Source of the DNA: Branchiostoma floridae | Taxonomy: Eukaryota; Chordata; Leptocardii; Amphioxiformes; Branchiostomatidae | Direction: 5' to 3' | DNA length: 64,000 nt | Assembly: GCF_000003815.2 (NCBI RefSeq) | Contig: NC_049986.1 | Location: 22,794,906 to 22,858,905, forward strand | In this document: one piece after another, positions 12,101 to 24,300 of the stretch | Layout of the letters: every line of letters starts with the position of its first letter | How positions within the stretch are numbered: the first letter of the stretch is position 1 | The notes under the pieces: model-generated | The model's database searches: none | Told to the model about the DNA's origin: nothing | What the model saw: only the letters and a program-made list of their open reading frames with translations | Made by a program: the position numbers and the translations under genes

Positions 12101-12292
12101 GTAAAGGGGTGCTCTAGATATTTATCCAAATGACTCATGTATAATTTTTGGCATGGAACACTTTAAAATGATATATTTGGGAATTTTTTGGGTCATTTTC
12201 CAATGGCCAACGACCTCAAGGCCTATTGTTGCATGAGGGAGATGGCTGAAATATGCTGTATTTGGTCTCAAGCAAATGTCGGCCTTTCTAGT
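9110..12292. mobile_element. 3.2 kb nested inverted-repeat element, non-coding
   Basis: Outer arms of about 70 bp: 9110-9183 (starting ACTAGAAAGGCCGAC) and its reverse complement at 12223-12292. A second inverted pair lies inside: 10225-10525 and 11494-11775, each ending in a GAAA/TTTC microsatellite and a palindrome CATACCTATGGTATGG. The left part (9190-9990) is a degenerate repeat of about 120-160 bp with CAAAAATGGACT words; the right part is a tandem 160-bp array. No protein of useful length was found. It is a large non-autonomous element or a nest of several. Confidence 0.8.
11690..12130. repeat. Tandem repeat of about 160 bp, three copies
   Basis: The phrase CCTGTACCCTCGTTTTACA and the following ACCGAATGACCTGAAATTTGG recur near 11741, 11902 and 12062, a period of 160-161 bp. 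The inverted arm at 10225-10525 carries one more copy on the other strand. Confidence 0.85.
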
Positions 12293-12469
12293 TACTTGAC
12301 TAAAGCCGTCTCCACGTTATAAGTAATAGGCTTTTTTTAAACACACAACGTAATTTTTAAGGTCCACCAGTCCTTGGCTAGGGTCGGCAGAGAGTGTTCG
12401 GGAGTCAGGGCAGGTCTTGCCGAGGACCGTGGATAAGCAGTTCGGGAGGCGTCATGTAGGGAGAGAGAG

Positions 12470-13202
12470 CTAGGTCGGAAACTCCGTCCCTGCATGACAC
12501 CTCTCCGAGTAACTGTATCTCCGAGTGGTCCTCGAGAAGAACAGATTCTCAGCCGTTCCATTTAATATAAAATGAGTCCCAAGCTGAAACTTGTTTTGAA
12601 ACAAAATCCAACTCTCTTTTTTGTACTCGTTACATAAGAGAACAACTTACCTCTTTGCTGTTCTTGAAGAGCTTGAACGCTGTCGTCGGAATCCCTGTGC
12701 TATAGGCTATTTGTTCATAGATGCGCTCGACAGATAGTTCTGTTAGCCGGATAGGGAAAACTGGTCCAGTGGGAGGAATTACATAGAAGATCGTCCCTTC
12801 ACGTAACCGAGTACAGTACTGGGAGGAACTCGGTAGAGTCAGGAAAAAAACTACTTCCATACAACGAGAAACGAAACGCCAGGTACAAAGCAGCATCTCC
12901 CAAAACCTGTCTGTTAGGTGAATGATAGTCCTTGTGATGTCGAGAAGTGTGTAGAATGCAGCGGTGATGTCCTCTCCGTACACGAAAAATCCACGAGGTA
13001 ACCCGGGGTCGTCTGGTGGCGGTTGGTCCTCATAACCCCCGCCGCCTGAACTGAACGAAACGAATGGTGACCCTAGAGGGATGAACGCTGTTGCATTCGC
13101 CTTACTTCCTGTGGTCAGAGTATGTTCTTTAACCTGGCTGGATAAAGCAGCGGCACTACACACACATAGACAGAACCACAAAAGAGACAGAGTGTACGCC
13201 AT
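12470..13202 (-). CDS. Predicted secreted protein with C-terminal ubiquitin-like fold
   Basis: Two exons, 13202-12651 (184 codons) and 12583-12470 (37 codons plus TAG), joined in phase 0 at donor GAG^GTAAGT and acceptor GTTTCAG; total 221 aa. Residues 1-20 are a clear signal peptide (hydrophobic run LSLLWFCLCVCSAAAL). Residues 60-70 are Pro/Asp-rich. Residues 136 to about 203 read as a ubiquitin-like beta-grasp: TIFYVIPPTGPVFPIRL (strands 1-2), SVERIYEQIAYSTGIP (helix plus the GIP turn), AFKLFKNSKEL and ILNGTAENLFF (strands 3-5). There is no C-terminal GlyGly, so conjugation is unlikely. The splice junction falls inside the domain, and reading on through the intron would destroy it, which supports the model. 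A TTTTCAG just upstream of the ATG suggests a 5' UTR intron. No specific family recognised. Confidence 0.65.
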
Positions 13203-14638
13203 CGCGAGTTTCCGACTGAAAATAACAAAGTGACATCAATCTGGGCCTGTCAAAGAGGTGGGACTCAAGGGAAGGGAAGGGCACTTGAAATGCTCGTATG
13301 CCCCGTCCCATATGGGACACATGGCACGGGCTAGAATGTGTGGCGCCTAAGAATTTCACGCGTCATTTGCATGACACATTGAAGTGTCGATTTCCAACAT
13401 ATATTCTAGTTTATTAATATATTCTAGTTGCAAATGTTGATGACGAAATGAAGAAAAGTGCATTTTCTCAAGTACGAAGCAACTAGGACCATCTATGCCA
13501 GCATCTGGCGCGCATCTAGAGCGAGCACAGCAAACCTTCTAAGTTGTCGTATCAAATGATTGACTGCAACATCGATTGTCCTCCTTCATTTCTATTTGTG
13601 CAGCTTATTTATCGCTCACCCTATTGATAAGATTTAAGTTTAATTTCAGAGAAAGCGACCTGACCTCTAACCAAAAGTGACAAGTTCCGAAGCGCAATCT
13701 AATGTCTGACTTAATTTTCAAAACGCTGTTTGCTAACTAGATAGCGCGGGTACCATTCGATTAGGGTAGCGACGCCGAGTGTAGGGAGCCCCGGTAGAAA
13801 TCGGATGGTTTCCAGGCTACTAATAAGAGGATAAGCCAAGGACGTTATATAATATCACATATAATTTTTCTCTGATATAACGTCCTCGGCTAAGCAGGCT
13901 GAAAGTTTTCCCCAAATCCCTCAGCTTCTGCTGTGACCTGCTATGCTATGCACCACTAGCCTTAGCCCGGTTACCAAACTCCAGCCTGATCTCAAAGTAT
14001 AATCTGTCCCATCACGAGAGATATTTTTGAGGTTGGGGTATGGTGTCCAGGCTACACTAGCCTGGAGTCCAGCCTGTTAGTGGTTCGCTTCCGAAAGTCG
14101 CGACCTAAAAGCGACCTTCATACATTACAATGTGGGCGAGGAGAATCTGGAGCTATATACTAGTGTGTAAATGGATGTATAAATGAATAAAGACCTTTAT
14201 TGCACATTTTTGCCATTTTTGCCACACCATGTTTCCTGTGTATGAAAAACTACAAAAGTTCCGTTTTCTTGACAGCAGATAGCTAGTACAACAGATCACA
14301 CTCACACAAACACACAAACATTTGATGGTTGATAACGGCAGTAGAACGTGAAGAATGTTGATGAAATAATGAAAGCCTTTCATGTTGACGTCATAAATCT
14401 TTCACAACTCCTGTCCGAAACTCGCCTTGCCGTGTCTCCTCTCATCTGGAAGAGATATCATCTCTCGTCTTAATAGCCGTGTCTCCTCTCGACAAGATAC
14501 CAGGCACACATATGGATTGGACTCACTTCGTGTGAAGCCACGTCAGGAAGCAGAAGCACGGGTAGTCTTCTCGTTGCAATTTAGCTTAAAGTTTCCTTCC
14601 AATATATACATACTTTACTGACGTGCCTACCAGCCAAC
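13203..14638. other. Intergenic region with element fragments
   Basis: Contains a fragment of the TAGCCTGG element (13787-13821), a perfect-arm hairpin (13832-13893, arms TAAGCCAAGGACGTTATAT and its near complement) and further CCAGGCTAC words near 14050. The last few hundred bases are the presumed promoter side of the plus-strand gene starting at 14639; no core promoter element is convincing. Confidence 0.6.
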
Positions 14639-15367
14639 ATGGGATCGAATACGCTTTGTACAGACCGCTGGTGGTTTGAAGTAAGAAAAGGCGACATTTA
14701 CGCGTATGCCTCAGGAGCTGACGATGTTGGCGGAGATGTCATCAACGTATCGAAGACGAAAAAGCCGGGGATTGTGTATGTAAGTTGATTCATTATTTTC
14801 AAAATTACACTGTTATTCATTCGTAGTACGAGATTAAATAATTGCCGTCTGTCGGGTAATAATTGAAGAGCTCTACCGGACCCATGCACGGGTGGATCTG
14901 AGCATACTTTACAATAGTCTGCGTGCCAGACCCCGGGCTCATCTCAGCGGGGCCTGCTGTAGAATTTCCTCGGGGGTATGTTGACCCTAGAGCCGAGGAA
15001 TTGGCTTCTGTAGGCCATGGAAACAGTATGGCATCCAGGTTAGTCGATAGTAAACTTGGCAAGGGATAGAATTAATGTAAGAGGATATGTATGATCTAGG
15101 ATTGGTTAACTTCCATATTTACTAGATATTGATGAGTCACTGCCTTATCTTTTGTTATAGATCGAGGCAGGAGGTGACCCTGGGGTAGACTTCTGCGCCG
15201 TAGTGGCGAAATTCTACGTGGATCAGAACTACTTCTGCAAGAAGTTCCATGGACTAAAGACGGCTGCCGAGTTTGTCAAGAAGTGGGATGACCTGGCAAG
15301 CAAGAATTCCCATTCTGGGCATATATGGAAGACACGCCTAGTAAGGAAGCCAAGAAAACTACTAGCG
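14639..15367 (+). CDS. Exons 1-2 of the ParB/BAH-like gene
   Basis: Exon 1 starts at an ATG in AACATGG context and ends at TAT^GTAAGT; exon 2 (15161-15367) runs from TTTGTTATAG to GCG^GTAGGT. Both are phase 0. The encoded 116 residues contain a repeated aromatic/acidic pattern (GDIYAYASGADD, GGDPGVDFCAVVAKFYVD) and a helix FHGLKTAAEFVKKWDDL. I do not recognise the fold. They could belong to a separate short gene, but the phase match to exon 3 favours one gene. Confidence 0.65.
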
Positions 15368-18300
15368 GTAGGTTAACAGTTACATTTGATTTAATAATAG
15401 ATTACATTTTAGACTAGAAATCAATCTCAATGGTCGGATTAGGTCCTAGGTGTGTTTTATCGGAGCCTGTCGGATATTGGGCCTTTTTTCTGCAGCCTAT
15501 CTTTCATGGGAGCCCCTGGGAGCCAGCCGAGATCGGGCAGCTAGGACAGTTTATTCGGTGGCCCCCCTCTCGTTCTCTCCCCCCGCGCAGCTTACGCTGC
15601 ACGGCCGCGGCCTTCGGTCGCGTAATTGTGCGCGCCCACCCCCCTTTGCAAATTTGGGGATCCGCTAGTGGTAGCGATAACTCCTTCGGGCTTATAAACT
15701 CCCCGGTGAGATCGGTGGGCCTGGCTGGCTCCCAGGGTAGCTCCCAGGGTGACGCCGCAAAAATTCCCAGGCGCCCTGCATCACAGATTTCGGAAAATCA
15801 CAGGGTCATCAATGAGTATGAAATCACAAGACAAAACAAACTATCATTGTGGGTATTTTTACGCGGGCCACACAATTTGCGACTGAGTTCGGACTTCGGA
15901 CTCTTGTTAATCAACAGATTTGAAAACCCCCCAAATGTCGTTAGAGGAGAGAATTATCACTGTTATATACCTTAGGAGGAGGGAATTAAAAGAATGTGTA
16001 CGATGTAAAGTTGTGACGGAATATTTACCTGGCTTTCGGAACATAAGGATTTCGGAACATACTGGGCGGTCACCGGTACGGTCGTAAAAGTATAGAATCG
16101 TAAAAATCCCCCGGCGTGAGCTAATCGACCTCGGCGGGTGTGCAAATCCACTCTCACTGTGTCTTCTTCTACTCTCCAAGCAGAGGTTAGGTTCCGGCTG
16201 TTTTTTTAACGTTTTTTTAGTCGTTTTTATCGGGCTTTTTTTTGTCATCTTTTTTGCTGTGTCCGGCACAGCAAAAAAAAAAATGACAAAATAGACAGCC
16301 CGATAAAAACGACTAAAAAAACGTTAAAAAAACAGCCGGAGCCTTACCTCTGCTTGGAGAGTAGTCTTCTTTGCCATAGTCTGACGGTGAAACCAGACAC
16401 CGTACTGTTTTGATGACGTCATCACAACATTCCCACATGGCCTTGCCAACATCTGTTCGTTAGCTCGTTACATATGCATTTGGTAGGTCGTAAGTTCGAT
16501 CCCCGGCCGAGTCATAGCAAAGACTCTAAAAATTGTACATGCTGCTTTCTCTGCTTAGCACTCAGCATCCGGGAAANNNNNNNNNNNNNNNNNNNNNNNN
16601 NNNNNNNNNNNNNNNNNNNNNNNNNNNNNNNNNNNNNNNNNNNNNNNNNNNNNNNNNNNNNNNNNNNNNNNNNNNNNNNNNNNNNNNNNNNNNNNNNNNN
16701 NNNNNNNNNNNNNNNNNNNNNNTTTGATAGTATATTTATATCAAGGCTGGTTTTTTAACCTCCTTGATTTATATATAGCACTCACTCATACCCGCCACAT
16801 AGGCAAACAAATACACACGAGGGCACACAAATACACACGCGAACACAGACACGCACCGTAGATCTTGAGAGATGGAAGGTGAAACACAGAACGCACAGAA
16901 CTCTATATACCAAATTGTAGTTTACACTATTAGTTGTCAGCCACAGGAAACGATCAAGCCCATTAAAAGTGAATTTCAGCTTACTTACCGGGTTGGTGTT
17001 AATTCCTCACATTACACGGTTGAGGTAGCAGAGCACAGTGTGCCCACGACCCCTTGTGTCGGATGGTGTCGTTGTATGGCCCAAATTCTTGAAGAATAGG
17101 TAGAAACTATAAATTGCATAACACCATTTCTCGGATTTTCTAGCTATATACTTAGAAATTATCGTGCGACCACCTCGGACACGAACGTGCGACCGGCTTT
17201 TTAGTGGGTGGAGAAGCGTTTCCCGCCAGTTACTGCTGAGTTTAGATTTGCGCGCAAGAGGTCACTGCCGGTCACGCACACACCGCAATGGAATCCTACC
17301 GCGCGGGTGTACTGGGATACTTCCTGACCGCGTGACTAAAGACAACAGTCTCTAGACAATGACAGCCACACGACTATCTAACTGTGTTACTCTTGTAGAT
17401 CCAAAGCGGTTTAGAGGTTTCCAGACAATGCAATACTAACAAGCAAGGGACAAGCTTCCAGTCATTTGTTGGTTTGTTTAAGGGTAACAAATAAAACTAA
17501 TTTTTCTTTCAGTTTTTTTAACAATGTTTTCTTAGTCCGGAAAGTCGGTCTTGCTCAAATCTGTACAAAATTACAATCAAAAAGAACATCATCGTAAAGT
17601 ATACAATATCATTATGCCATAGATTTCTTTGTAAAACGCTGGTGTCAACCTCGTGTACCAAACTCCTGTGCCTCTTCAGCGTTTTCGTCTAAGAATGGGA
17701 AGGAGCTATTCGACGTCACGGCCTCTACATCCCAGCAGAAGGGGAAACATCGAAGTGACGTCACGGCCTCTACAACCCAGCAGATGGGGAAACATCGAGG
17801 TGACGTCACGCCCACTACAACCCAGCAGAAGGGGAAACATCGAGGTGACGTCACGCTCACTACAACCCAGCAGAAGGGAAGTGATCGAGATGGCGTCACG
17901 CCCTCTACTACCCAGCAGAAGGGGAAACATCGAGGTGACGTCACGGCCTCCACATCCCAGCAGAAGGGAGGAGGTCGAGGTGACGTCACGGCCTCTACAT
18001 CCCAGCAGAAGGGGAAACATCGAGGTGACGTCACGTCCTCTACAACCCAGCAGAAGGGGAAACATCGAGGTGACGTCACGGCCTCCACATCCCAGCAGAA
18101 GGGAGGAGGTCGAGGTGACGTCACGCCCTCTACAACCCAGCAGAAGGGGAAACATCGAGGTGACGTCACGTCCTCTACAACCCAGCAGAAGGGGAAACAT
18201 CGAGGTGACGTCACGGCCTCCACATCCCAGCAGAAGGGAGGAGGTCGAGGTGACGTCACGGCCTCTACATCCCAGCAGAAGGGAGGAGGTCGAGGTGACG

Positions 18301-21300
18301 TCACGCCCTCTACATCCCAGCAGAAGGGAAGTGATCGAGGTGACGTCACGCCCACTACAACCCAGCAGAAGGGGAAACATCGAGGTGACGTCACGCCCAC
18401 TACAACCCAGCGGAAGGGAAGTGATCGAGATGGCGTCACGCCCTCTACTACCCAGCAGAAGGGAAGTGATCGAGGTGACGTCACGGCCTCCACATCCCAG
18501 CAGAAGTCTACAAACAAGCGAGGTGACCTGACGGCACAGAAGACTACCGCAGAAGAGGAGGCTATGGCGGCTATAAAGCGTCACTACATGGGTAAGTTAA
18601 TGCGCCTCCATTTGCGGCATTTCTCACTCTTCTTCCCTTGTTGGTTGGACTGCTTTCCCACAACCCTTTGGTTTGATTTGATTTGATTTATTTATTCGGC
18701 TGCATAGTAACACATACAGCAAGGGCTACCCAACCAGCCTAAGGCTATTATAAAGGGCCCTTGAACATGTACAGCACTTCATAAGCTCCGCCTACATACG
18801 GGTATCAAAAACTAAAATGGAACAGTACCCCCATATTTAAACTGACACCAAAGACAGGCGCGAATTAACATGACTCCCCCAAAACACTTGATTAAATGTA
18901 AAAGTCTACTGAAATGGACGCTAGAATTACATTCCATATGTAAATTCCATATGTTGAATTGTTCCTGACAACTGTGAAACCGGTATGAAGGTTTGGTAGA
19001 TCAGTTCATGTTAAGCAACAGAGCTTTAAAGCTGCAAATATTGCACTTTACAGGGGCATTCGACATCCCAATAAAAAGACTGGTAGAGCCAGCATGGAAG
19101 CGGCTGGTGAGAGCGGCGGACCCCCAACACGTATCGAACCTCAAACAACGGTTCATCGCGTCATCTGGACAGATGACGACTGTCCTCATCGGGAACATCC
19201 CTGAGATGACTACGGAACATTACGACAGGACAAGGGTTGACAGGTACAGGTACGAGGTCATCGGGGGCAATCATACCAGGATTGCGCTGCAGGAGATACT
19301 GCGTGACACTCCCGAAAAACTGGACGTCGCAAGTGTACACATGCATATTTACTGCGGCCTGCCCGATGACCTCGCCAAACGGGTTGGGATGGCCCATAAT
19401 AATGTCATGAATTATTCAAAGCCAGAAACCACCCTTGACCAGCTGATCAGCATGAGAGCCAGTCTGTACAACAAGGCTGGCTTCACAAGGGCCGGTGACA
19501 TGTCATCGGTGGAGCCACCAGCCGAGAAGAAAACCAAGGACGCGTGGAAGGAAGGACTGGCTGTCATGCTGCGCTGTGATGGAGACGAAGAAACTAAGCC
19601 GGTGAGTTTGATATCTTTAAGATTATCTATGAAACAAACTTAAGTTAATGTACTTTGAGAAAATACCAATTTTCCCCCGTATCCCCCCCTCCTCCATCAT
19701 CATTTGTATTTTCTTGCCTGTTCTTCTATCAAACGAATTGGTCACACCCATTATTGATTCCTGGCCCATATCCAGTCCACCTCAAGTGTCGTTATACCCG
19801 CCTCACATTAGGCGCGATTCGATCGGAAGACTAGTTTACGAGCTCTAAATGACATTTTCGTGAGTAAGACGTCCGGTGTTCTCGCGATTTTTAGGGATCG
19901 TCGGCAATTTTCAGGAATCTTACGATGGTCGCGGTGCAGCGAAACATGTTCTTAACATAAGCGACAAGTCGCAGGAGATCTCGGAGATCGCAGAGCTCGT
20001 TACCGAGTCGCAGATCGTGCGTGCAAATCGTGCGTACCTCGCAAGGGTATCGGTCAATAGTCTTGCGTCAATCTAACGATTGAAGACCGATAGGCGAGCA
20101 CAGACATAGTTATTAATCATCGAACGCAAATCGGATGGCGAACGCCCGTAAGTCGGGCGACGTTCACCCGACTTCCGATTGTTTACAAAAATTGATTTTT
20201 TTTTGGGAAAGTGAGGGTAATTCTAACATTGTGGCCCCTGTGGCAGTATGTAGGCTGGCTTTGTGACACAATTTCCTTTCTTGTGTCATTTCTATTATGC
20301 CCCCGTATTCCATTCATTGGTTAAAAAGATTCCGACAACAAAATACGCAACATTTATTGATCTCTTGCCTTTTTTGAGGAACGTTTTGTGTTCCCTTGTC
20401 CGCGTGCAAGAGGTCATGGGGGGTTCATTATCATAGATTTATTCACCGTCGATCGCACGAGGCTCGCTTATATGTGAGGGAAACAGATTTTGGGCGAAAA
20501 ATACGCAAGACCATCTTAAGATCTTAAAATCAACCGACCTTCCTGCGATCGCGAAGTACGTCCGAAGATCGTATATAATGTGAGGCGGGTATTAAGCCCC
20601 GTTTACAAATCAATAATTCAGCTCGGCCGACTTGTCAGCGAGCTCCAAATGGGCATTTTCGGCCGGAGTATGACCGGCGTTTGGGCGATTACGCGGGCTT
20701 CGGGCGACTTTTAACAGCTCGTCCGTTGGGATTTAAACCTCCATGTGATGTCAGTTGTGCACCAAAAAAGCAGGAAAGACAATGACTGAACTTTCCGGAG
20801 GGAAACACCGAGCCCCGTCCAATTTGTGACGGTGCAGATTATTTGATAAAAAGTAAAGCCGATGCTCGGGCGATGTTGATTTTTGCCGAGCTCTGACCGA
20901 TCTACAAATTCGGCCGGGGTCCGCATGAATTGTAAACGGGGCTTAAAGCCGTGCTTACAATTCATGCGGACGCCGGCCGAATTTGTAGCTCGGTCAGAGC
21001 TCGCCGAATTTCAACATCGGCCGAGCACCGGCTGTATTTTGTCGCTGAAAATCTGCCCCTTTACAAATGAACGGAGCCCGTCCGACGTCCGTCCAATACT
21101 ACTGATTATAATTGTTTAATGAGATTGTACTATATCTTGAACAAGGACGAATTCAGAGCTGACTAACCTTGTAAAAAGCAAACATTGTATTAACTTTAAT
21201 TTCTGAGTTGCGGAAAATATGTAGGATATGAGCGGAGTGGACGGGCACACTGAAAACAATAATATTAACAGGAATGTTATGATACACCAATCCAAAAACT

Positions 21301-24300
21301 ACCACAAGAGCCAAAAAGTGAACAGACCAGTCTGATTCAGCATAATACAATAATTTTGACAAAGTAGGAATCGGGCGAACCTCGGTCGAAGGCTGGCAAA
21401 GGCCGTCCGAGTTTCAGCCTGGAAGCCTTCATACATGAAGAATATATGATCTCACACATCCAAACCAATAGCAAAAAATAAATGGGAAGTACTGTCTTGG
21501 TGTCCAATTGCCTTTCATTATTAAAGGTACGCAGCATTCTTAGAAAATTTTATACAGTAGTCTTTATTATCTTATATTACGGACCAAACTGTCTACTAAA
21601 GATGAAAGCCAAAAACAAAAGCATATGTTCAACACAGGTGTAAAATCGATTAGGTGACAGTTAAAATTCTGCCGGAGCCCTTCCAAGCTCCCACCGACAG
21701 TAGCACGACGCCCGCCCGAAGCGCACCCAACTTGTCAATGCCGGACGGAATATCGTCCGGTTATTGTAGGGAACCCGAGCGAGGCTGGCGCGACGCCGAA
21801 GAGTTCGGGCAAACTCCGACCGAAAAAAAGAGTCTAAAACCGTCGGGTTGCCGTCCGAGTATTGGCCAAGTCTTGGCCATTGCCTGGAAAAGCTCCACTC
21901 GAGCTACAGGCAACCCATTGACGAGCTCTCCGAGCTCAACAATCGCCGCCGAGGCCTCGCTAAAATTAAGCGCAGCTGCAAGTGCCCCGCAAACGTCGAC
22001 CGAGCTGCTAAAAATCGTCCGAAGCCCGCGTAATCGCCTAAACGCCGGTCATACTCCGCCCGAAAATGCTGAATTCTTGATTTGTAAACGGGGCTTTACA
22101 GCCTCAGACATCGGAGTTTGTGTTACACGGACACGGTTCTTACGATAGTTTAAACAGATTGTTATTGTTATTGGGTGGGCAGCCAGTTGCTGAATTGCAA
22201 GTAGCTTACAATAGGCGGGGCTAAATCGCAAGGGTCTGGAGTGAGCTGCCATTCGGCGCCACTCAGGTGACCTCAATACGACAGTAATTGCCCCAGGTGC
22301 GGCCAAGGGACTGTATGTTTTGAACCACTCACACCTCACCATCGCACGTGTGGTAGGTTCTTAAATGTGCCTGGGGTATCTACTGATGCCATGCAATTAC
22401 ACGTCCTACAGGACATGGCGCATTGGTATTTAATGCTAATATTCTATCTTATCAACAGCGTAAACAACTCAACAATAGGCACAGACGTTCCATCAGTCTG
22501 GCTGAAATGCCGTGCGCAGTCTGGAACGGCATCACAGAGTTTGCCAAGAAGTGGGAGGAGAGGCGAATCCTAGGGCAAAAGAAGACAGAGTTAAAACCAA
22601 CTCATTTGGGCTTCCTCGATGATGATGACGAGACTGCAAAGCAGGTGTCAACGTTACAAGGACTAAACAACGGCGAACTGGATTACAAAGAAGTCATGCA
22701 AACTTCGGTACGTCTTCTTTTTACAAGCTAGGGCTCACACACATATATGCTATTGGTTTCTGTATACATCACACTTTCACAGTTGCTCAAACCTCCCGAA
22801 GTTATTATTTTGAAGAAGATTGACAAAGTAATTCTTCGCAACATAGAATGTAGCAATGCATCCAACACAAGATTGTTCTCTGTATTTAAAGTTTCACATT
22901 ACATGTATCTGGCGTGGACACGTAACGAGCGTTATCAATGGTATTTAGTAGACAACTTTGTATTGTGGTGCATTGAAAGTAGCAAAATACACTGCATTAA
23001 ATAACACGATGAAAACCTTCCAGAAGGTATTTCATGCCAACCAGTGGTTGGATTATCGCAAAATGTTGAGATGGATCACATCGCGCGCCTGCAACAAAAC
23101 CTATTCTGGATTATCCACTCCGATCAGTTTGATAGACATGCTAATGGATTATCGTATTATATCGTACAGGAAGCAAACAAATCAGAGAAAAAGAAAAACA
23201 AGCAGAAGATGAAAGCGGCCGCACTCCAGAAAGATGGTGACGGAGGAGCTGAGGAGTTGGATCCGGAGGGTGCCAAGAACGATAAGAACGACGGAGGAGA
23301 TGATGAGTCCGATCTAGGGGGTCTGGAGCCGGAGGGTGCCAAGAAAGACAACGACGACAGGGGAGATGAGGATGCCGATGTCGATCTGCAGACTGAGAAC
23401 AGAAACCTACTGGCGGTGAGTTCTCTTTTTCACAATCAGAATGGTTTAAAGGTTTAATTACATAAATAGGGTCGTGGGGTACTGCGCAGTGGCTGATACC
23501 TAGCCATACAAAATATGGGTAATTATTAGTGAGCGATTAGAGTTGGTTTACCTATCAGTTAAGTAGATATTATGTTCATGGGCGTCGGCCATAAAGTATG
23601 TTGTGTCCTTTATTATGATTGTTAGGAAGTCGCAAGTCTGCGGACAAAGACCAAGAGGCTAAGGGACGAAAAAACAGCGGTATCAGACATCTAAGTTTTG
23701 GAGGAATTGTTATAGTTTGCCAATTTTTATCACTGATACATTTCAAGATGCCCCGAATCAAAAGTATTCATGTTTTTGGTGTTATGATTGCTTACCTCTT
23801 GTTTCATTGGCATTGCTAAAATGAGGCTCTTCGTGGGATTTCCCACCTTTTTGAGTACTTAAGATATACCTGGTTATAAAAATGCTTATATCATGAACAA
23901 GAACGTGCTGTCGGCCAACCATATGTGAACGAAAGTAATGGTTAATAACATTCCATGGTTTCTTTTTGACAGAATGAAGATGGCACACTTGACAAAATAC
24001 GGACAAGGTAAGAATCTACAAAGATATTTCTTACTATAATAATTCAAGAAAATCATTTGAATTTCGTCTGAAACACCATGCAGTGAATCACCTTTCAGAA
24101 CCTTTTTGGAAGTTTCTGTAAAAGCCAGCCTCACATGTAAAGGATACTCGGTTTTCCACTTTCACAAGCAAGAAACATATCTACACCTACAGTGACTGTT
24201 TAATATTATTTAAAAAAGACAACGTTTGCTTTATCGAAAATAGAAGACATTGCCTGTCGGGAAAAAGACGTGGGTCGGCTATGCATCAACTTGTTTTATT

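Noticed and set aside
12825-12905. Possible intron inside the secreted ubiquitin-like gene (pyrimidine run before CCTCCCAG)
   Set aside because: Removing it with the nearest donor (GACAG^GTTTTG) would shift the frame and destroy the ubiquitin-like domain.
16487-16577. tRNA gene
   Set aside because: Only the B-box region is tRNA-like; no acceptor stem or anticodon arm, and the flank is shared with a second SINE copy.
17645-18584. Other long open frames over the 45-bp array, on both strands
   Set aside because: A 45-bp unit without stops opens several frames at once; only the plus frame ending in AEEEAMAAIKRHYM joins correctly to the next exon.
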